Shown: positions 10,955-22,790, counted from the stretch's first letter. The stretch: 64,000 bases of DNA from Sphaerosporella brunnea (GCA_008704415.1 VXIS01000008.1:62001-126000); one strand, 5' to 3'. Notes: generated by a model not told the origin, from the letters alone. Made by a program: numbers and translations.

Positions 10955-11399
10955 ACTATGGCGACGGCTGAAAGCTCTGAGGTGGCGTCAGATTCACATA
11001 CGTTGTGCTATTACTACTATTCTTTGGCTCGAGAATGACATATTTCCCTGTTGGTACAGTGCTTCGGTGACATATTGAAAGTTTGATTCCGACACAAAGA
11101 GATGGTCACACACAGGGCAGATGGTCGCTTGCGATCAGCCGGCAACCGGTCATGTACAATCCTCAACGTTCCCTGCGTGATCAATGACCTCACCTGCCGG
11201 GCGCACATCCGTGTAAACCAGGCCAATCTGGTGGCTAACCGGCCGGGAGTCTACGCTGACCTAGCCTTCCCGCACCAACTTATAGTGCGTGCCAGGGCAA
11301 CCCGCGATCCTTCTGGTCGCATAAGAACTGTTTGCGGTGATCCAGACAGCCGGTCATGCAAAGGTTGACCACACTGTGATTGCGAACGTATCCTTGAGA
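10955..11399. other. No recognisable gene
   Basis: The 3' flank of the kinase gene. Short ORFs on both strands show no motif. Confidence 0.4.
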
Positions 11400-11740
11400 G
11401 CAAGGTCCGCGTCTTCCCGCGAGTATTAAATGTGCGGCCAGTCCTGCTTTGAGCGCGGCCTGAACCGGACTGATTGAAACGGGCTTCTGAAATCACGGCC
11501 CGTTTGGACCAAGCTTTTTGGATCGAGACCCAGGCGCCTACGGGCACCCGCCAGGCATCTGTAGTTTTTTGCTTACACAGACATCAACGAAAGAAACATG
11601 AACGCGAGATAAAGATTCAACAACCTGAAGGACCTCTAGATACCCCTCCATTTTCGCCTCCTGCTGTTCCAGGTCACTCAGCAGACGCTCAACCTCATGA
11701 ATTTGAGAACCCGCCGCACATCCCATATCTTCGCTAGAAT
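11400..11740 (+). mobile_element. hAT-B-type element end, eroded
   Basis: The sequence matches the reverse complement of 62,690-63,000: the AACCGGRCTGATTGAAACGG block, the CAGGCATCTGTAGTTTTTTG block and the following region that reads IQQPEGP...FENPPHIP in one frame. The terminal CAGGGCTGTC seen in other copies is not preserved. Both strands are open in both copies (a coiled-coil reading on one, a Pro-rich reading on the other), so which strand codes is unresolved. Confidence 0.5.
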
Positions 11741-11776
11741 CGCAGTGAGCTGAACTCCCATGCGAGGCAGATCTCC

Positions 11777-12103
11777 TCAGAACATCCCATTGCAGCCTTG
11801 GCCCATCGCTTTAACCCAGTAGTCTTGCATGCCAGTGAATGCTTCGACCAGAAGTTGCTGAAATCGCTGCAATGCATCAACTTGGGAGCTTGCCAACCGG
11901 ACTCTTGACCGCCCTGTCGAGGTTTGCAGGCTGTTTTGTATGGACCCGTTCCCATTCGGAGAATTCCCGCTCGTTGCTAGCGGCATTGGGGAAAACTCAG
12001 TGTAGTACACGACCGACAAAGCAAAATTCCCGCGTTTCCGGAAACCTAAATCTCTCCCAAACGGCGACCGCGTGATGAGTTCGATTTCCCCTTTGGGCCG
12101 CAC
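11777..12103 (-). other. Unrecognised ORF beside hAT-B end
   Basis: A 108-residue minus-strand ORF ends with a helical segment (SSQVDALQRFQQLLVEAFTG) and heads toward the coiled-coil reading of the adjacent hAT-B fragment. The two could be pieces of one transposon-encoded protein broken by indels. No domain is recognised. Confidence 0.25.
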
Positions 12104-12385
12104 GTTTTATGTGCGTTGCAAGCTCAAACAATCCGGACACATCATTGAACAGGGCGTCCTTGATAAGATGCCGGTGGAACCTGGTAATGAGTGTTCACGT
12201 TGGCTCATGGCTAGCTACGTTTTCAATGGTTTGCCGTCAAAGGCGGCCCTGCGCTGTGGCTTGTAAATAGCGGTGCTCCGTATTTAATGGATAACTCTGG
12301 TGCTGTTCAAGCTCCTTCACACTGGTGCAAATGGATTGACCACTACGGCAGTATATCGGCTGATCTACCGCATGCCACCGTTTTT

Positions 12386-12757
12386 CTAGAGAGGCCACCG
12401 CTGCCTCGGCAATATTCTATACCTTGAAGATGTTAGCGAAGCTTGATTAAAGAAAATTAAAACATTATGCTTTACCTGCGACCGGACATCGAAGTCACTA
12501 TTTACCTTGATTGCGTGGAAATGGCGGTAGAGATAACCCAATATAATTGCTACGTGGTCCAGCCGAAGTCGGTTTTGTTGTAAAATCATTGCTGTGATTG
12601 CGAGCTTTCGCACATGACAGTTTCCGATCCTCAGCTTCTGCCAAAAGGAATCTCTTCGGAGCATAGCGAGTATCCACTCAGCCTTTTGTTGGGCATCCCG
12701 ATCTTTGGATGGAACTTCCAGCAACCTCTGTTTGGAAATTCCAGTAGCCGAAGCCAT
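12386..12757 (-). pseudogene. hAT-like transposase fragment
   Basis: The 123-residue minus-strand ORF contains FWQKLRIGN and then LRLDHVAIILGYLYRHFHAI. This resembles the central FW...L / atLadV...LYRHF region that follows the catalytic core in hAT transposases. No dimerisation motif or BED finger is attached, so it is a fragment. Its position between other hAT debris at 11.4 and 13.4 kb fits this reading. The assignment rests on pattern resemblance only. Confidence 0.4.
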
Positions 12758-12891
12758 AAGGTGCGGCGTAACACGTTCAATCCGTGTGTGGACGGTATAA
12801 GTCCTGGTCTAATGTGTGACGATACTTTTGAGCAACCCACCAGGCCTTTCACGCCGTGGCAGGTCTCGCGGTTGAATATCAAGGAGAGGAG

Positions 12892-12939
12892 AGTAGTGAC
12901 CAGCCGTGTGGTGACCACACGGCGTGGAGTCATCACTAC
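12892..12939. repeat. 48-bp imperfect palindrome
   Basis: A core of CCGTGTGGT-G-ACCACACGG forms a perfect 9-bp inverted repeat. Outer arms GTAGTGAC and GTCATCACTAC extend the pairing. The outer TAGTGA/TCACTA ends resemble hAT-A termini in this window, so it could be a relic of two joined ends, or a protein-binding palindrome. Confidence 0.55.
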
Positions 12940-13183
12940 AGCGCCACTTCATGTGAAGTCATATGTACGTTGAGTGGGGAGTATGGTGTTCAACACGGCA
13001 CAGTAAAGTAAAGCGAGGAGGTGGCTCCGCACCAGGATGGTAGAGCTGTGCAGTCATCAACACCCGCTCTTAACATCCCACCAACGGAGGGGCTCACAGA
13101 CGGGTCGAGCAAACGGAGGCTATTGACAGCCGCCAGGTGAAACGGTTGATGGGCAGCAAGGAAAAAAGAAATTAAAACAGACA

Positions 13184-13300
13184 CTGCGAAATCAATTGCC
13201 GGCGAGTGATTGTCTGTGAAATCCATTGCAGGCGAGTGACGCACTGTGAAATCCATTGCGCCCAGATTGCAGGTGAGTGATGGTTTGTGAAATCCATTGT
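13184..13300. repeat. 30-bp tandem repeat
   Basis: Units begin TGYGAAATCMATTG and lie at 13184, 13214, 13244 and 13285. The third unit carries an 11-bp insertion and the last is partial. Read on the minus strand a unit encodes MDFTxxHSPA, ten residues. Confidence 0.75.
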
Positions 13301-14583
13301 TACTCCCATGTTCTTCTACACAGTACGAAGTTAAACTTAGGCACAAGCTAAAGGGTGCGTTCGAGCTGAATCGGCTCGACCGAGTGCTAGGCTTGTGGAG
13401 CCGCGTAGATCCTGCAAAGCTCGAGCCAAAGCTCGAGCTGCCATACTATTTTTGGTGCGCGAGGCGGTCCGGGTATCACATTCTCGTTCTGGTTTCGCTA
13501 TGTACAAGATCTCGCGCGCACCGTGACCACCCTTCGACCTATCACTCTATATCCGTAACAATGAAAGTGTTCATCTTGCTGCACGTCCACCCCCTGACCT
13601 GCTCCATGTCTCTGTCACTCTCTGCAGCACCTCCGGGTGGGGAAAAAAAGGTTCTGATCTAGGCCGTTGAGCCACCTGTCGTTGACGGTCTTTTGATTGA
13701 GCCAAATTTCCAACAAGAAATACTCCTGACGCTTCGCTCAATGTGCCGATGTCAGCACACTCTTCCCTTCTCTTAGTTGCACACCGATCCGCAGAATGCC
13801 CCTCCCAAGACCCTGCGTACCACGGGCGGCAGCCAATCATTCGTGCCATCTTCGATTGAGGCGACTACCGCCAAGCTATGCGACACTGCAATTCTGCGAC
13901 ACGGATATCCCAGCAAGGCCTTCCACATCGGAGACGCCAACTGGCGGACACCCACTGACGACGCTCACAAATCCCCCTACCGTCGCGGGGCGTTTTGAAG
14001 CGCGCCCAAACAAGGCGGCGTGTTTCCGATCCGGAAAAACCCGCCTCGGGATGGCCGAGTACATGCGGGTGGTAGGTTATCTTCACAGTTGCTGATGCTG
14101 GTTGAAGGGTCCACTTGCACCGCTGCCACGCTCGTGCGTGCAGGTGCGAGTTGGCGACCAGGCACCAGAATGGTTGTAGGGATGTACATAGGTAGAGTGA
14201 CGCTTAGTGAGGCTGGGTAGATAGACCTCGGGCCCTCGACCTCGCTTCCTCCTGATCAACCAAGCTTCACCCAAACACCTCTCCGCGATGGTTGGATGCG
14301 AGCACTCCACAATGGTTGGACGCTGCTCGCATACGCCGACGGGCGCTCGGGAATTCTTCAGGATACGCTGGGTGGTGGCCGTCGGACGCGGCGTCAATCT
14401 ACCCGCGACCACACGGAAGGGCCTGTGAGTGCCCCAGTAACCACGGTGAGTGTCAGGGTTTGGAGCGCTGACCTGCCAGTTGCCTGGCAATGTTCGATCG
14501 GTCCAACCGCAACATCCATCGGTCAATGATGGACAAGCTGCCACCACCTTGGCCATCGGCGCTCGCACCACGGGCACTTCACG
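13301..14583. other. Gene-poor stretch with hAT-like subterminal words
   Basis: At 13,360-13,445 the words GGCTCGACCGAG and AAGCTCGAGCCAAAGCTCGAG resemble the subterminal repeats of the hAT-A elements at 15.1, 17.0 and 50.0 kb, but no TIR is seen. The rest holds overlapping ORFs on both strands (for example 164 codons, minus 14577-14083) without recognisable features. Confidence 0.4.
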
Positions 14584-14994
14584 ATGCTCACGAAACTCTC
14601 ACCGGAGCTCCTCCACAACGTCACTGCATATCTCGACACCGAGGGCCTGCAAGCTCTCAACAGGGTGTGCCGGCAGATGCGGGCGCACAACATCGACCGC
14701 GCTCTCCGGAGCATTGGCTCCCAATATGCCGCTCCCGGATATGAACCGGCCACTGCCGCGCTGCAGCTCGCCGACGCGTTGAACGTGGCGTGGCAGAAAA
14801 GGCTGGAGGTTATACTGCTATCCACGGATTATAACATGATCGGTTCTTATTACACCGCGATGGGCCACGGCGGTTGGGTGATGCTCGATTGGTTGATAAA
14901 GTTGCTCCAGCGGGAGCTCGTCGCTTGCCGGTGCGGTGAAAACCCCGGCTTTTGGTTCTCGCTGACCCGATGCGTGGCGGAGCCGTTCAGATAG
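14584..14994 (+). CDS. Short F-box protein
   Basis: The 136-residue ORF opens with an F-box-like segment, LSPELLHNVTAYLDTEGLQALNRVCRQMR, at residues 5-33. F-boxes recruit substrates to SCF ubiquitin ligases through SKP1. The remainder is helical and has no ankyrin or leucine-rich repeats. It is unlike the three F-box/ankyrin genes downstream except for the general F-box pattern. It is short for the family, so it may be truncated; the sequence after the stop offers no obvious continuation. Confidence 0.5.
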   Translation: MLTKLSPELLHNVTAYLDTEGLQALNRVCRQMRAHNIDRALRSIGSQYAAPGYEPATAALQLADALNVAWQKRLEVILLSTDYNMIGSYYTAMGHGGWVMLDWLIKLLQRELVACRCGENPGFWFSLTRCVAEPFR

Positions 14995-15152
14995 GCAGGC
15001 GCTGGCTTTGGGCCTAGTCGCGTTCGACGTGCTAACGGCATCGTAGAACAGGTTTTACCGGGCATGAACTCGAAGCGCTACATATCGGCAAGTAGGTTGT
15101 ATTCCCCGTCTGTAATTAGAATAGCTACAGGCTGACATGGTTGAGCACAGGC

Positions 15153-15996
15153 TAGTGATGGACACGAGCCGAGCCAGCTCGAGCCAGAAGCTGAGGGTCG
15201 AGGATCGGCTCCAGCCAGCTCGGGTTTTCACCATGATCGATGATCGGGGATTCTGATGGGCCGGGTTGATCTGAATGCAAATTGCAGAGAGTGTTGTACA
15301 ATCAAAACAGATAATCAAATCTGTCATAGAGAAACTTCAAGTCGCTTGTTCCTGTCCCGCAACCCAACACTAGCTACCTACCCTTCAGCGGACCATAACT
15401 ACCAACGTCGAGCGGGTGCACCACCACCAGCAGAGCTATGACAGACAAATCGACGGATGCACTTCTCCCGGTTGAGCGTGCTGCTTGTTTTCAAAAGCTA
15501 TCAGGGAACTGTGGTATAGTCACTGAATGCTTCCTAATATCCCTCTTTACCACAAGTGTCCTGGCTGAGAGTCTTTTCTCCTAACCTGGAGATCTTATTA
15601 CCGAAAAGCGAAACAGGCTCTTGGAGACCTCAAGCAGCGCTTGCTTGTTGCCTAAAAGCTGGTCGGGGCAGGATGATGTGGAGCAGTGGGACCGTGAAAG
15701 GTTAAGCAAGGAGGATGCAGGAGAGATCGACAGTGGCGGTGAGGTTCCGGTTCCCGATACCCATCAGGAATCACTACTAGATAGTGACAATGATGCGGAC
15801 GCGGAGGAATTGCAGTCAGTTTATATGCCTAGATATGTTGAATACTATTACAATCATGTGGTAAAGCAGAACAGCTCGAGCTGGCTCGAACTGGCACCCA
15901 AGGCTCGGACGCGAGCCCGAGCCTCCACCTCCACGAGCCGAGCCAGCTCGAGCTGGCCTTGGAGGATTGATTCGAGCCGACTCGTGTCCATCACTA
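15153..15996 (+). mobile_element. hAT-A element, internally deleted
   Basis: The left end TAGTGATGGACACGAGCCG and the right end, which in reverse complement reads TAGTGATGGACACGAGTCG, form a terminal inverted repeat. Subterminal zones are packed with GAGCCGAGCC and CAGCTCGAGC words. The interior retains the transposase C-terminus. The 8-bp flanks (GCACAGGC and ATTCTGGC) agree at only four positions, so the two ends may not come from one insertion. Confidence 0.65.
15561..15860 (+). pseudogene. hAT transposase C-terminal dimerisation remnant
   Basis: The frame reads LAESLFS, a TAA stop, then PGDLITEKRNRL and a Cys-Leu-Leu helix ending PKSW. This is the signature of the hAT C-terminal dimerisation domain. 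It continues in an acidic tail (about residues up to QSVYMPRYVEYYYN). The in-frame stop and the lack of a catalytic core show that it is dead. A minus-strand copy of the tail lies at 38,168-38,475. Confidence 0.65.
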
Positions 15997-16997
15997 ATTC
16001 TGGCAGCCGCGTTGGCTCGCGGCTGCTTCCGTTTCTTGCGGGGCGGTGGGGGGCATTTGGCAGCGCCTGTTCACCGGGCAAGGTAGCTGGGGATCAGTGC
16101 AACTAGGATATACAGGTCGGACAATGGCTGGATGATTACCAAACTCTGTCTCTGGAAATATTCGCAGCGATCGCAATGTTTTCTCCATTCCGCGGGCAGC
16201 GCCAAAAAGCACTCGGCTCGCCGCAATCGGCTCATCACTGTCCACAGAAGATGATTACCGGCCGCTCAACGTGCATCCCAAACTGCCGGTTGTCATGACC
16301 CACCGTTCTCCACGTTCGTGACTCAGTGTTCCTAACCCGATGGCGCGCATGCTGGTTAGGGCAAGTCGCAGGGCAACTCGTAGGCCAACCCACATTAGAG
16401 CTTGACACTAGAGCTTGCTCTATACATCCCTATAAGGAGCAGTTGGTGTGGCGTTTTCCGGTGGTGTTTCCCGGATGCTCAGCATAAATTTCAGACGGTC
16501 GGGTTTTGGGGCGAAGCCACAGGGGGGCCGTGAGGGACCTTAGGGTTAGGCTGCAGGTGCAGGTTATTGATGTGCCTCCAAAGTACCATATTCTGGCACA
16601 GGAGGTTGGCCTGTGGAAGACTGCAATCGACAACAGCAGATGGATACCCGCTGTCGTTCCACCTGGGCTCCCGGCTGCATGTGCTCGGCTTGTGCGTCAA
16701 CCACAGCGACAGCAGCTTCTTCACGCGACACCTACAGGCACAGCAATCACTTTCACAGATGCATCAACTGCAACAGCTCCGGATCCACCAGTTTTTGCCA
16801 CACCTATGAGTGCCATCTCGAGGCCGCTAGCGATGCAGCAAGCTTCGCCGTTGTATGTTTCTTTCTTATCGCGTATATGCGCGGATGTGCTTCCCCTTTG
16901 TTCAATTCAGTGTTGACCGGAGTCTCCGCTGGGGGCCCGCAATGGCCGCTTTCCAACCTCCAGCCGTCGGCGTAGATGGCGACCTCCGGCTTGAGAC
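15997..16997. other. No recognisable gene
   Basis: Short ORFs only. A single TTAGGGTTAGG word occurs near 16,541. I see no domain, repeat or element boundary. Confidence 0.4.
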
Positions 16998-17430
16998 TAG
17001 TGATGGCCACAAGCCGAGCCGAGCCGACCCAGGCGAAATACTCGAGCCAGCTCGGCTTGTTAGAAGATGGGCTCGAGCTGCGATACAATCTATGATGTAC
17101 GAGCCGGTAAATAAGAGGTTGCACACAGTGACATTAGAGACGTCGCTATACTAGTATATATCCAACAGATCTGATCCGGAACCACAGCCCTGTAGCTCAG
17201 CTTCCTGCTCTGCGTCGAAGCCCGCGGGTTCGCCGTCGTCCAGATGCAGCTGGCCAACACCATGGTCAACATCGCCAACACCGTGGGCACCATCCTCGCG
17301 GTTGCTCCAGCGAAGGTGGTCTGACTGAGAGTAATCCCTGATTATAAGCTGTCCAGCCTGGCAAGGCACTGCCCAACTGCCATTGCAACGTTTCGGTCCG
17401 TACCGGAGCGCTGGCAGCAACCGCATGACA
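16998..17430 (-). mobile_element. hAT-A 3'-end fragment
   Basis: The TIR-like TAGTGATGGCCACAAGCCGA starts at 16998 and is followed by GAGCCGAGCC words. On the minus strand, 17,380-17,151 encodes CQAGQLIIRDYSQSDHL and an acidic tail. This aligns with the transposase C-terminus at 51,815-52,080 (FSQAGQVITIDYSQSDHL), but the preceding SERLF block has been lost by a deletion. No second TIR is found. Confidence 0.65.
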
Positions 17431-18554
17431 AAGGTCCATAGAGGGTTTGAGCGGTGGAGGTGTGACAGAAAAGCCCCGGCAATAGTTATGAGGATATGGG
17501 CGAAGGGTGGGTATAGGCTATGCTACTCCGACATTCATACGGCCTCCTGTGCAGCCTGCGGCTCTCTCAAGGAAACGAAATCACGAAAATCTCAACCTAT
17601 AAACAGAAAAGACTGTGGTTCACTCCCTGGTGCCGGAGTCCGCTGCGCTTCCTCCTTCTCTTGTCCCTTCCCCTTCTCTTTCTTACCCCACACCACCCCC
17701 CGGGTTTGCGCGCTTTGACCAGCTTGGTGTCAGCAGCCCCTCGCCCGACAAGGTTGCAGCGTGCACCCCCGCCCCGAGCCACTTGGGCCCAGGAAGGGAA
17801 GGGGCGCTTCCGCGGGTTGAGTGAGTCCCGTCGCAGCGCGAGAGCCGACTGCGTTTCTTTCCCTCGACTTTCGTTCACCCTTCTTTGACCTCATGTTTAT
17901 CGCGTGGGGGGCTTCGCGGGCTGGCGCATATGCAATTTCAGCGACACAAGTGCGTCGCTTGGTCCTACATGCTTCGAATTAGGGAGGGCGGAGGAGAGAT
18001 TTCCCCTCCGTGTTTCTTAGTTTCTGCGCCGCACCGAGCGATTACGTTTCAACCGTGTCTGGGTCGCCCCATGTGATACCATGGTAGCATGAAGGCGTTT
18101 CGATTGGAGCCCCTTGAGCCGAACCAGAATCTCTGTGTTCAGGCCAGAGAGCGTGTTGACCGATGTTTGTAGCCCAAGTACGCTCGTGACCAAACTTGCC
18201 ATGCAGGCATCATACAGCATATCCTTCCTTGCCAGAGGCGAGATGCCGTCAGAAAGGTCCCTGGACAGCGGCGGGAAGGAGAGTTTGAGCCAGGATCCTG
18301 CATCTCAGCAGGTGGGTGACACGACTTCGGCCGATCGGCGAGAGATTGCGCAGCTTAGCCTCAGCTGCTGTCTCTGTTGGGAGCGTCAGTACAAGCTCCT
18401 GGCGAGTACGATTTGCGTGTACCTCTCGACAGGCCGAACATCCCACGCGTACTTGACCCACCAGGTGTTGGGCCTTTCCGACTTTGAGAAGGAAAGGGAG
18501 TCGAGGGGATTGGGGCAAATGTTGGTTTCGTGACGCAAATCCTACGGACTATCA

Positions 18555-19093
18555 TGGGCAGTTGGACTGCGAGCTAGTGGGTCGGAGCAGCGCCGAGCGA
18601 CTGGACGGGAGGCCAGGGGCAAGGATTCAGCTATAGTGCCGGAGGTGGAGCGGGTGGAGTTCCTTCTTGGCCGGCTCCCTATAAAGGGACCCCCTTTCCG
18701 CGCCTCAAGGCCCCCCAGACCTCCAGCACACACCTCGTCTTCACCTCGCCTTTTCTTTTACCCACCCACCACAACCACCTGGATCATCTCCCTGTAGCTC
18801 TGCCCACGGGCGAGGCTGGGGGGTGTTCAGCCCGGCAGCCTGAGGCTCCCGTACCGGGTCGAGGGCTGGCTTAGGCCCCCCAACGCTCGGCCTCCAGACT
18901 CAGCTCTGCCTCCGGACTCAGCTCTGCCGGGCTAGGGGCAACCTTCACAGATCCGTGATTCAGGTTTAGGTGGGATGTTTTTTTGCTTTGTTTCTTTCGT
19001 ATGGTCGATCTGTTTTCTTGTGGGTTTTCCTTTTTATGTACGGTTATTTGGTCTCTTAAGGCTGCCCGACTCCCCGCTGCGGAGAATAGACTA
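18555..19093 (+). mobile_element. LTR-like repeat, copy A
   Basis: It starts TGGGCAGTTGGACTGCGAGC, has CTATAAAGGGACC near 18,681 as a TATA-like signal, a shared CCCTGTAGCTCTGCCCACGG block, and ends GCGGAGAATAGACTA. Related copies lie at 49,758-52,505 (split) and 61,867-62,374 (minus). Length, TATA box and isolation fit a solo LTR. No target duplication can be shown and no internal retrotransposon is present, so the class remains uncertain. Confidence 0.5.
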
Positions 19094-19710
19094 GCAACCC
19101 ACTATGTTGACAGCTGCCACCGCCAGTGCAGTGTCGCTGGCAACCGTGCCAACAACTGCGGTTTGACCCCGCTCGAATACCCAGAAAGACCTATCCTGGG
19201 TCGGTTCTGCGGGCTGTACCCACCGAGCACTACCTGGCAGAGGCGGGCCAGCATCATTTTGTCAAGAAGGCATATGCAGCGGAGAGTTGCACCGTATGTT
19301 TATGTTTCTCCACCCCCCGCGTGCAAGATCAAGTATCCTCTAGAAATGACTCCCCCCCCGTCTCCAACCTGAACCCTCCATCGCTGCAATACCTAGTGGC
19401 ATCCAGCTGACGGGTGGCTACCCCGCCAACGATTAAACGCGAGTGCTCGTCAGCGATGCGGGAATCAAATACCTGTCTATCAACGGTGATTGTCTGACCA
19501 TCAGCCGCCTACCGTGGGATACCATCATGTCGTTGGGTGTACCCCACAACGTCCCGGTTGACCGTCATTTAAGTCTGCCATGACATGCTCGCGCCAAGAA
19601 TATATTTCAGTGGTTTTCTGCCCGCCGCTCAAGCGCACGAGGGCGGCTTCCCGGTGGAGAGCCCGCGCGAGGCGCGTAGGTGCGCAGTAGTACGTGAGGT
19701 TTGAACGCCC

Positions 19711-20010
19711 ACGCTGTTTGCGGTGACCGAAGTCCCGTCCGCTGACGTCGACAACCAAAATCTAGCCCGCACATTCATCGCGGTGCAGACGCAGTGGATC
19801 AAATTTCCGGACATACGCGAAACGAGGAGAGATCACGACATACTGATTGCTTCCACGGCCACTATCTCGGAGGTTCATGCGTTGGTCGCGACGCACGTTG
19901 TTGAGCCTCTGCGCGACCATGAGCAGTGGCATGGGAAGATGGACTGAGGTTCCGGATCCGCACAAGACTACGCTGGGAAGCCTCCAGAGGCCGGTGCGAT
20001 CGCAGATTCG
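19711..20010 (+). pseudogene. 3' fragment of the gene found at 47,949
   Basis: The open frame from LFAVTEVPSADVDN to WHGKMD aligns with the C-terminal part of the gene at 47,949-49,036 and shows the ancestral frame continuing where that copy has two stop codons. The upstream part of the gene is absent because of the 0.94-kb deletion, and a frameshift near 19,940 destroys the C-terminus. Confidence 0.6.
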
Positions 20011-20160
20011 CTATAATTTTGGCTCATAGGGTAAGTGATTCTGGATACCTGGGCAGGAATGGTATGATTTGGCATGAAAGGATGCGGCTTAAGAGTGCGT
20101 AATTTGAACCTGCTTTTACCACCCCCGCTCGGTGATTTCAATATGTTCTCAGGCAGTCGT

Positions 20161-21400
20161 GCCGCGACCTAGCGGGCAACAGTTTTCGCGGTCGAAATGA
20201 TTTGTCGTGAACGCATTACCGTTGCCAGAATAGACACTGCAGTCCAGGCGCGTGCGTGTAGACACACTCCAGGAGATTGCCATCTGTGCTGTCGCCCTAT
20301 GTCCTCGGTTGGTGTTGTCTGTCATTCAATTCTGTGGAGTAATCATAAACAGAGTACAGTAGACACGCTGGAATATTATCTTCAGCACGGCACTGCCAAT
20401 TAGAGTGTTACGTCTGACGAGCCTCGCGCGGGGATCTCAGCTTCGGGAGTCTTGAGAATCAGAACATGACCGCATGGGCGTAGTCAGGACAGTTACTGAC
20501 AATCCAGGCGATCTGGCTGACGCCCAGGAGTTAATGACGGGCGATGCGCGGGATATCTATGGCGGTAGGCTGGGAAGGCATTCACTGGGTATCAAGTGGT
20601 AGGTGTTTCCATGTGTAATGCCGCACCAGCGGAACTGCGGCAACGACGTCGTTTTAAAAAAGAGGCGCGGACCGACGCGTGTCACACCATCGATCCTGAC
20701 ACGGACCCCAACCGGGCGTCTATGATGTTGTTGGGCAGCGCTGCTGAACGAGGTCATTGCGCCTGAGGGACCATATTTCGTGTGCCGGGCGCAAAGAAAT
20801 GTGTTACCATTCTCGGTGTGGTTACTGTTTCCGCCTAACTAGTGCAAACAACCTGCACCGCGTCTCTTGCCCTGGCTATTTGCGTAAACAGTTTGAATGT
20901 AGTCTGCACGCGAAAATCACCCACGCTGCTGCTATGCATCCATGGCTGTCCACGACTGTGCGGCATCGCATCTGTGGCGTGCCTGTAGCATTTAATGCAC
21001 ATTCAACGCTTGTGTCCTGACACAGTGAGGCCATGCATGCTGTTGCCGCTCACTGGTATCGTCGTATGGTGTGGGGTACTTTCATGACTATCGAAATGCG
21101 GTTGGCAGCGTTCGGCATTAGTGTCTTTCCAGCATTGCTCGTCGGGAGTTTGTGAAGCTTTGGACTCGTGCGAGGTGGCATTTCCGGCGGAATGCGGAGT
21201 GGCTCAAGTTAGGTAGGGAGCCGTCACAATCACGAGCGAGTGTGGCGTTCCATAGTTCACGACGTGGGTGGAAAACAAAATGCTTTTTGTACTCGCCAAG
21301 CACACCTTGTAGTTGTGCCGTTGGGCATACCAATGAGGATTATCTCGAAACCGCATATTACTGATTACAGGGAAGTCTGCGATGAATCACGACTACGATA
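20161..21400. other. No recognisable gene
   Basis: Fragmented ORFs, including a short Arg/Trp-rich one (21,152-21,364) and a Cys/His-containing one (20,757-21,020), but no motif is convincing. Probably eroded repeat sequence. Confidence 0.35.
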
Positions 21401-22790
21401 CTGTCACACCCTAAACTGTGACAATGGGATTTTGGTACAAGAATGGTACATTTTTAATCATTGAATAGGATTGACATCCAAGAATCAGTTAGTAGGCCTA
21501 TAAGGCCACCCCTTGGACGCTCCCGGAGTCCCCACATCCAAGGAGGCGGTACAGTGTCCCGTTACTGCTTGGCCGCTCCTCGAGCCTGGACGCTGACCGG
21601 TCCAAGTGCCACGCGTACCACGGGACGCGCGACCGATTATAATGAAGAGTACGTCGAGTCGACAGTTGTAGGGTCCGAAGGACGAAGGGCGTTATGCACC
21701 AAGGGCCTCACGAGGGCCACGATCCGGGGAGCTGGAAATACTGTTAGAAAGACCGAAGGCACGTTCAAAAGGGATACTTACATCAAACGTTGGTACTAAG
21801 CAAGATGGCTTGGTCCCGTTACCGAGAAACAACTGGTCAGGTTGTTACAAGAGTAGCATCGCTGCGGGTGCCTCCCGCCACGTGCCTTTTGGTGCTCAAG
21901 ATGGTATGGTGCGTTGGTAAGGACGGTCCGTTAGGCGTCTCTAGAGTAAGGAGCAAGAAGGAGTGATAAATATGGAAGAAAGAATGGAGGAGTAAGAGCG
22001 AGAGGAGCAACGAGCCTGTTTATGAAGCAAGCCGACACACCATCCTATCTACCGACGAGACTGCGGGATACGAGGACAGCCTGCAAGGCGTCAGAATCAA
22101 TCAGACGGCAGAATGAGGAGAAAGGCCAGCAGACAAAGGTGGAGTCAAATATGCAGAGTCTAGTCACCGGTGTGGGTGTCGTATTCATATGGCGTGCTTC
22201 GGCGGTATGATACGACAGAAGAACCCCCACATCGATATTGATATGACGAGTCATCGGTGCCCGCGTCTGCCGCAGAGTCTGATAATACCTCATCTGCGAA
22301 TGGATGTACTGAAAAGTTCAGCTGAGCAAGGGGGCGTAATCAAAGCAGGCCACAGGGCAAACCGATAACGCCAGCGTCCTGCAATATAGCTATGACGACG
22401 CATTGAAGTGCAAAATGACTCACGAGCGGGCAATGATCGTGCTCTGTGCATGACAGACTTCCTTGTCCTCGTACGAAGCACACCCTCAAGCGAACGACAG
22501 GATTTTACCCCGCTATCATTCAGGGTCAGAGGCATTCCCACTAACCCTCAGCTCGACGGTTGACGACGAGCGGGTTCTACTATAAAGAGGGCCGTTCCTG
22601 CCCACACGACTCCTCCAGATCTACAGAATCATCAGTTTCAAGGAACAAGAGGAACCTCAATCAGACACGAAAACGAACCACAAGCCTCCTCATAAAGACA
22701 CGGACCCTCTTCTCTGTTGTCTTTTCAGAAATCGAACAGAACCCCTTAAGATTATTACACTGTGATAATCGAGACTTCCTGGCTCTTCTA
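21401..22790 (+). mobile_element. Possible solo LTR region
   Basis: TGTCACACCCTAAACTGTGA at about 21,401 has the look of a fungal Ty3/gypsy-type LTR start. Downstream lie a CTATAAAGAGGG TATA-like box near 22,578 and a T/A-rich leader ending near a TTACACTGTGATAA word. No second LTR, primer-binding site or polyprotein is present, and the 3' boundary is not fixed. The evidence is compositional only. Confidence 0.3.

Larger units (their letters stand above)
17520..20160 (+). repeat. Segmental duplication S, copy 1
   Basis: The sequence aligns in the same orientation with 46,040-49,200. Anchors include the CCTTGAGCCGAACCAGAATC block near 18,110 (46,517 in copy 2), the ACTACCTGGCAG block near 19,225 (47,235), the CCACAACGTCC block near 19,545 (47,608) and the GCTTAAGAGTGCGTAATTTG block near 20,085 (49,150). 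Copy 1 carries an LTR-like insertion at 18,555-19,093 and lacks about 0.94 kb that copy 2 has at about 47,775-48,710. Confidence 0.75.

Noticed and set aside
15145..16004. 8-bp target duplication for the hAT-A element at 15,153-15,996
   Set aside because: The flanks GCACAGGC and ATTCTGGC agree at only four of eight positions.
16535..16552. Second telomere-like TTAGGGTTAGG word
   Set aside because: Less than two full repeats and no gene start nearby; expected by chance at this length.
18550..19098. 5-bp target duplication around LTR-like copy A
   Set aside because: No matching pentamer was found at any reasonable boundary. The LTR label is therefore kept tentative.
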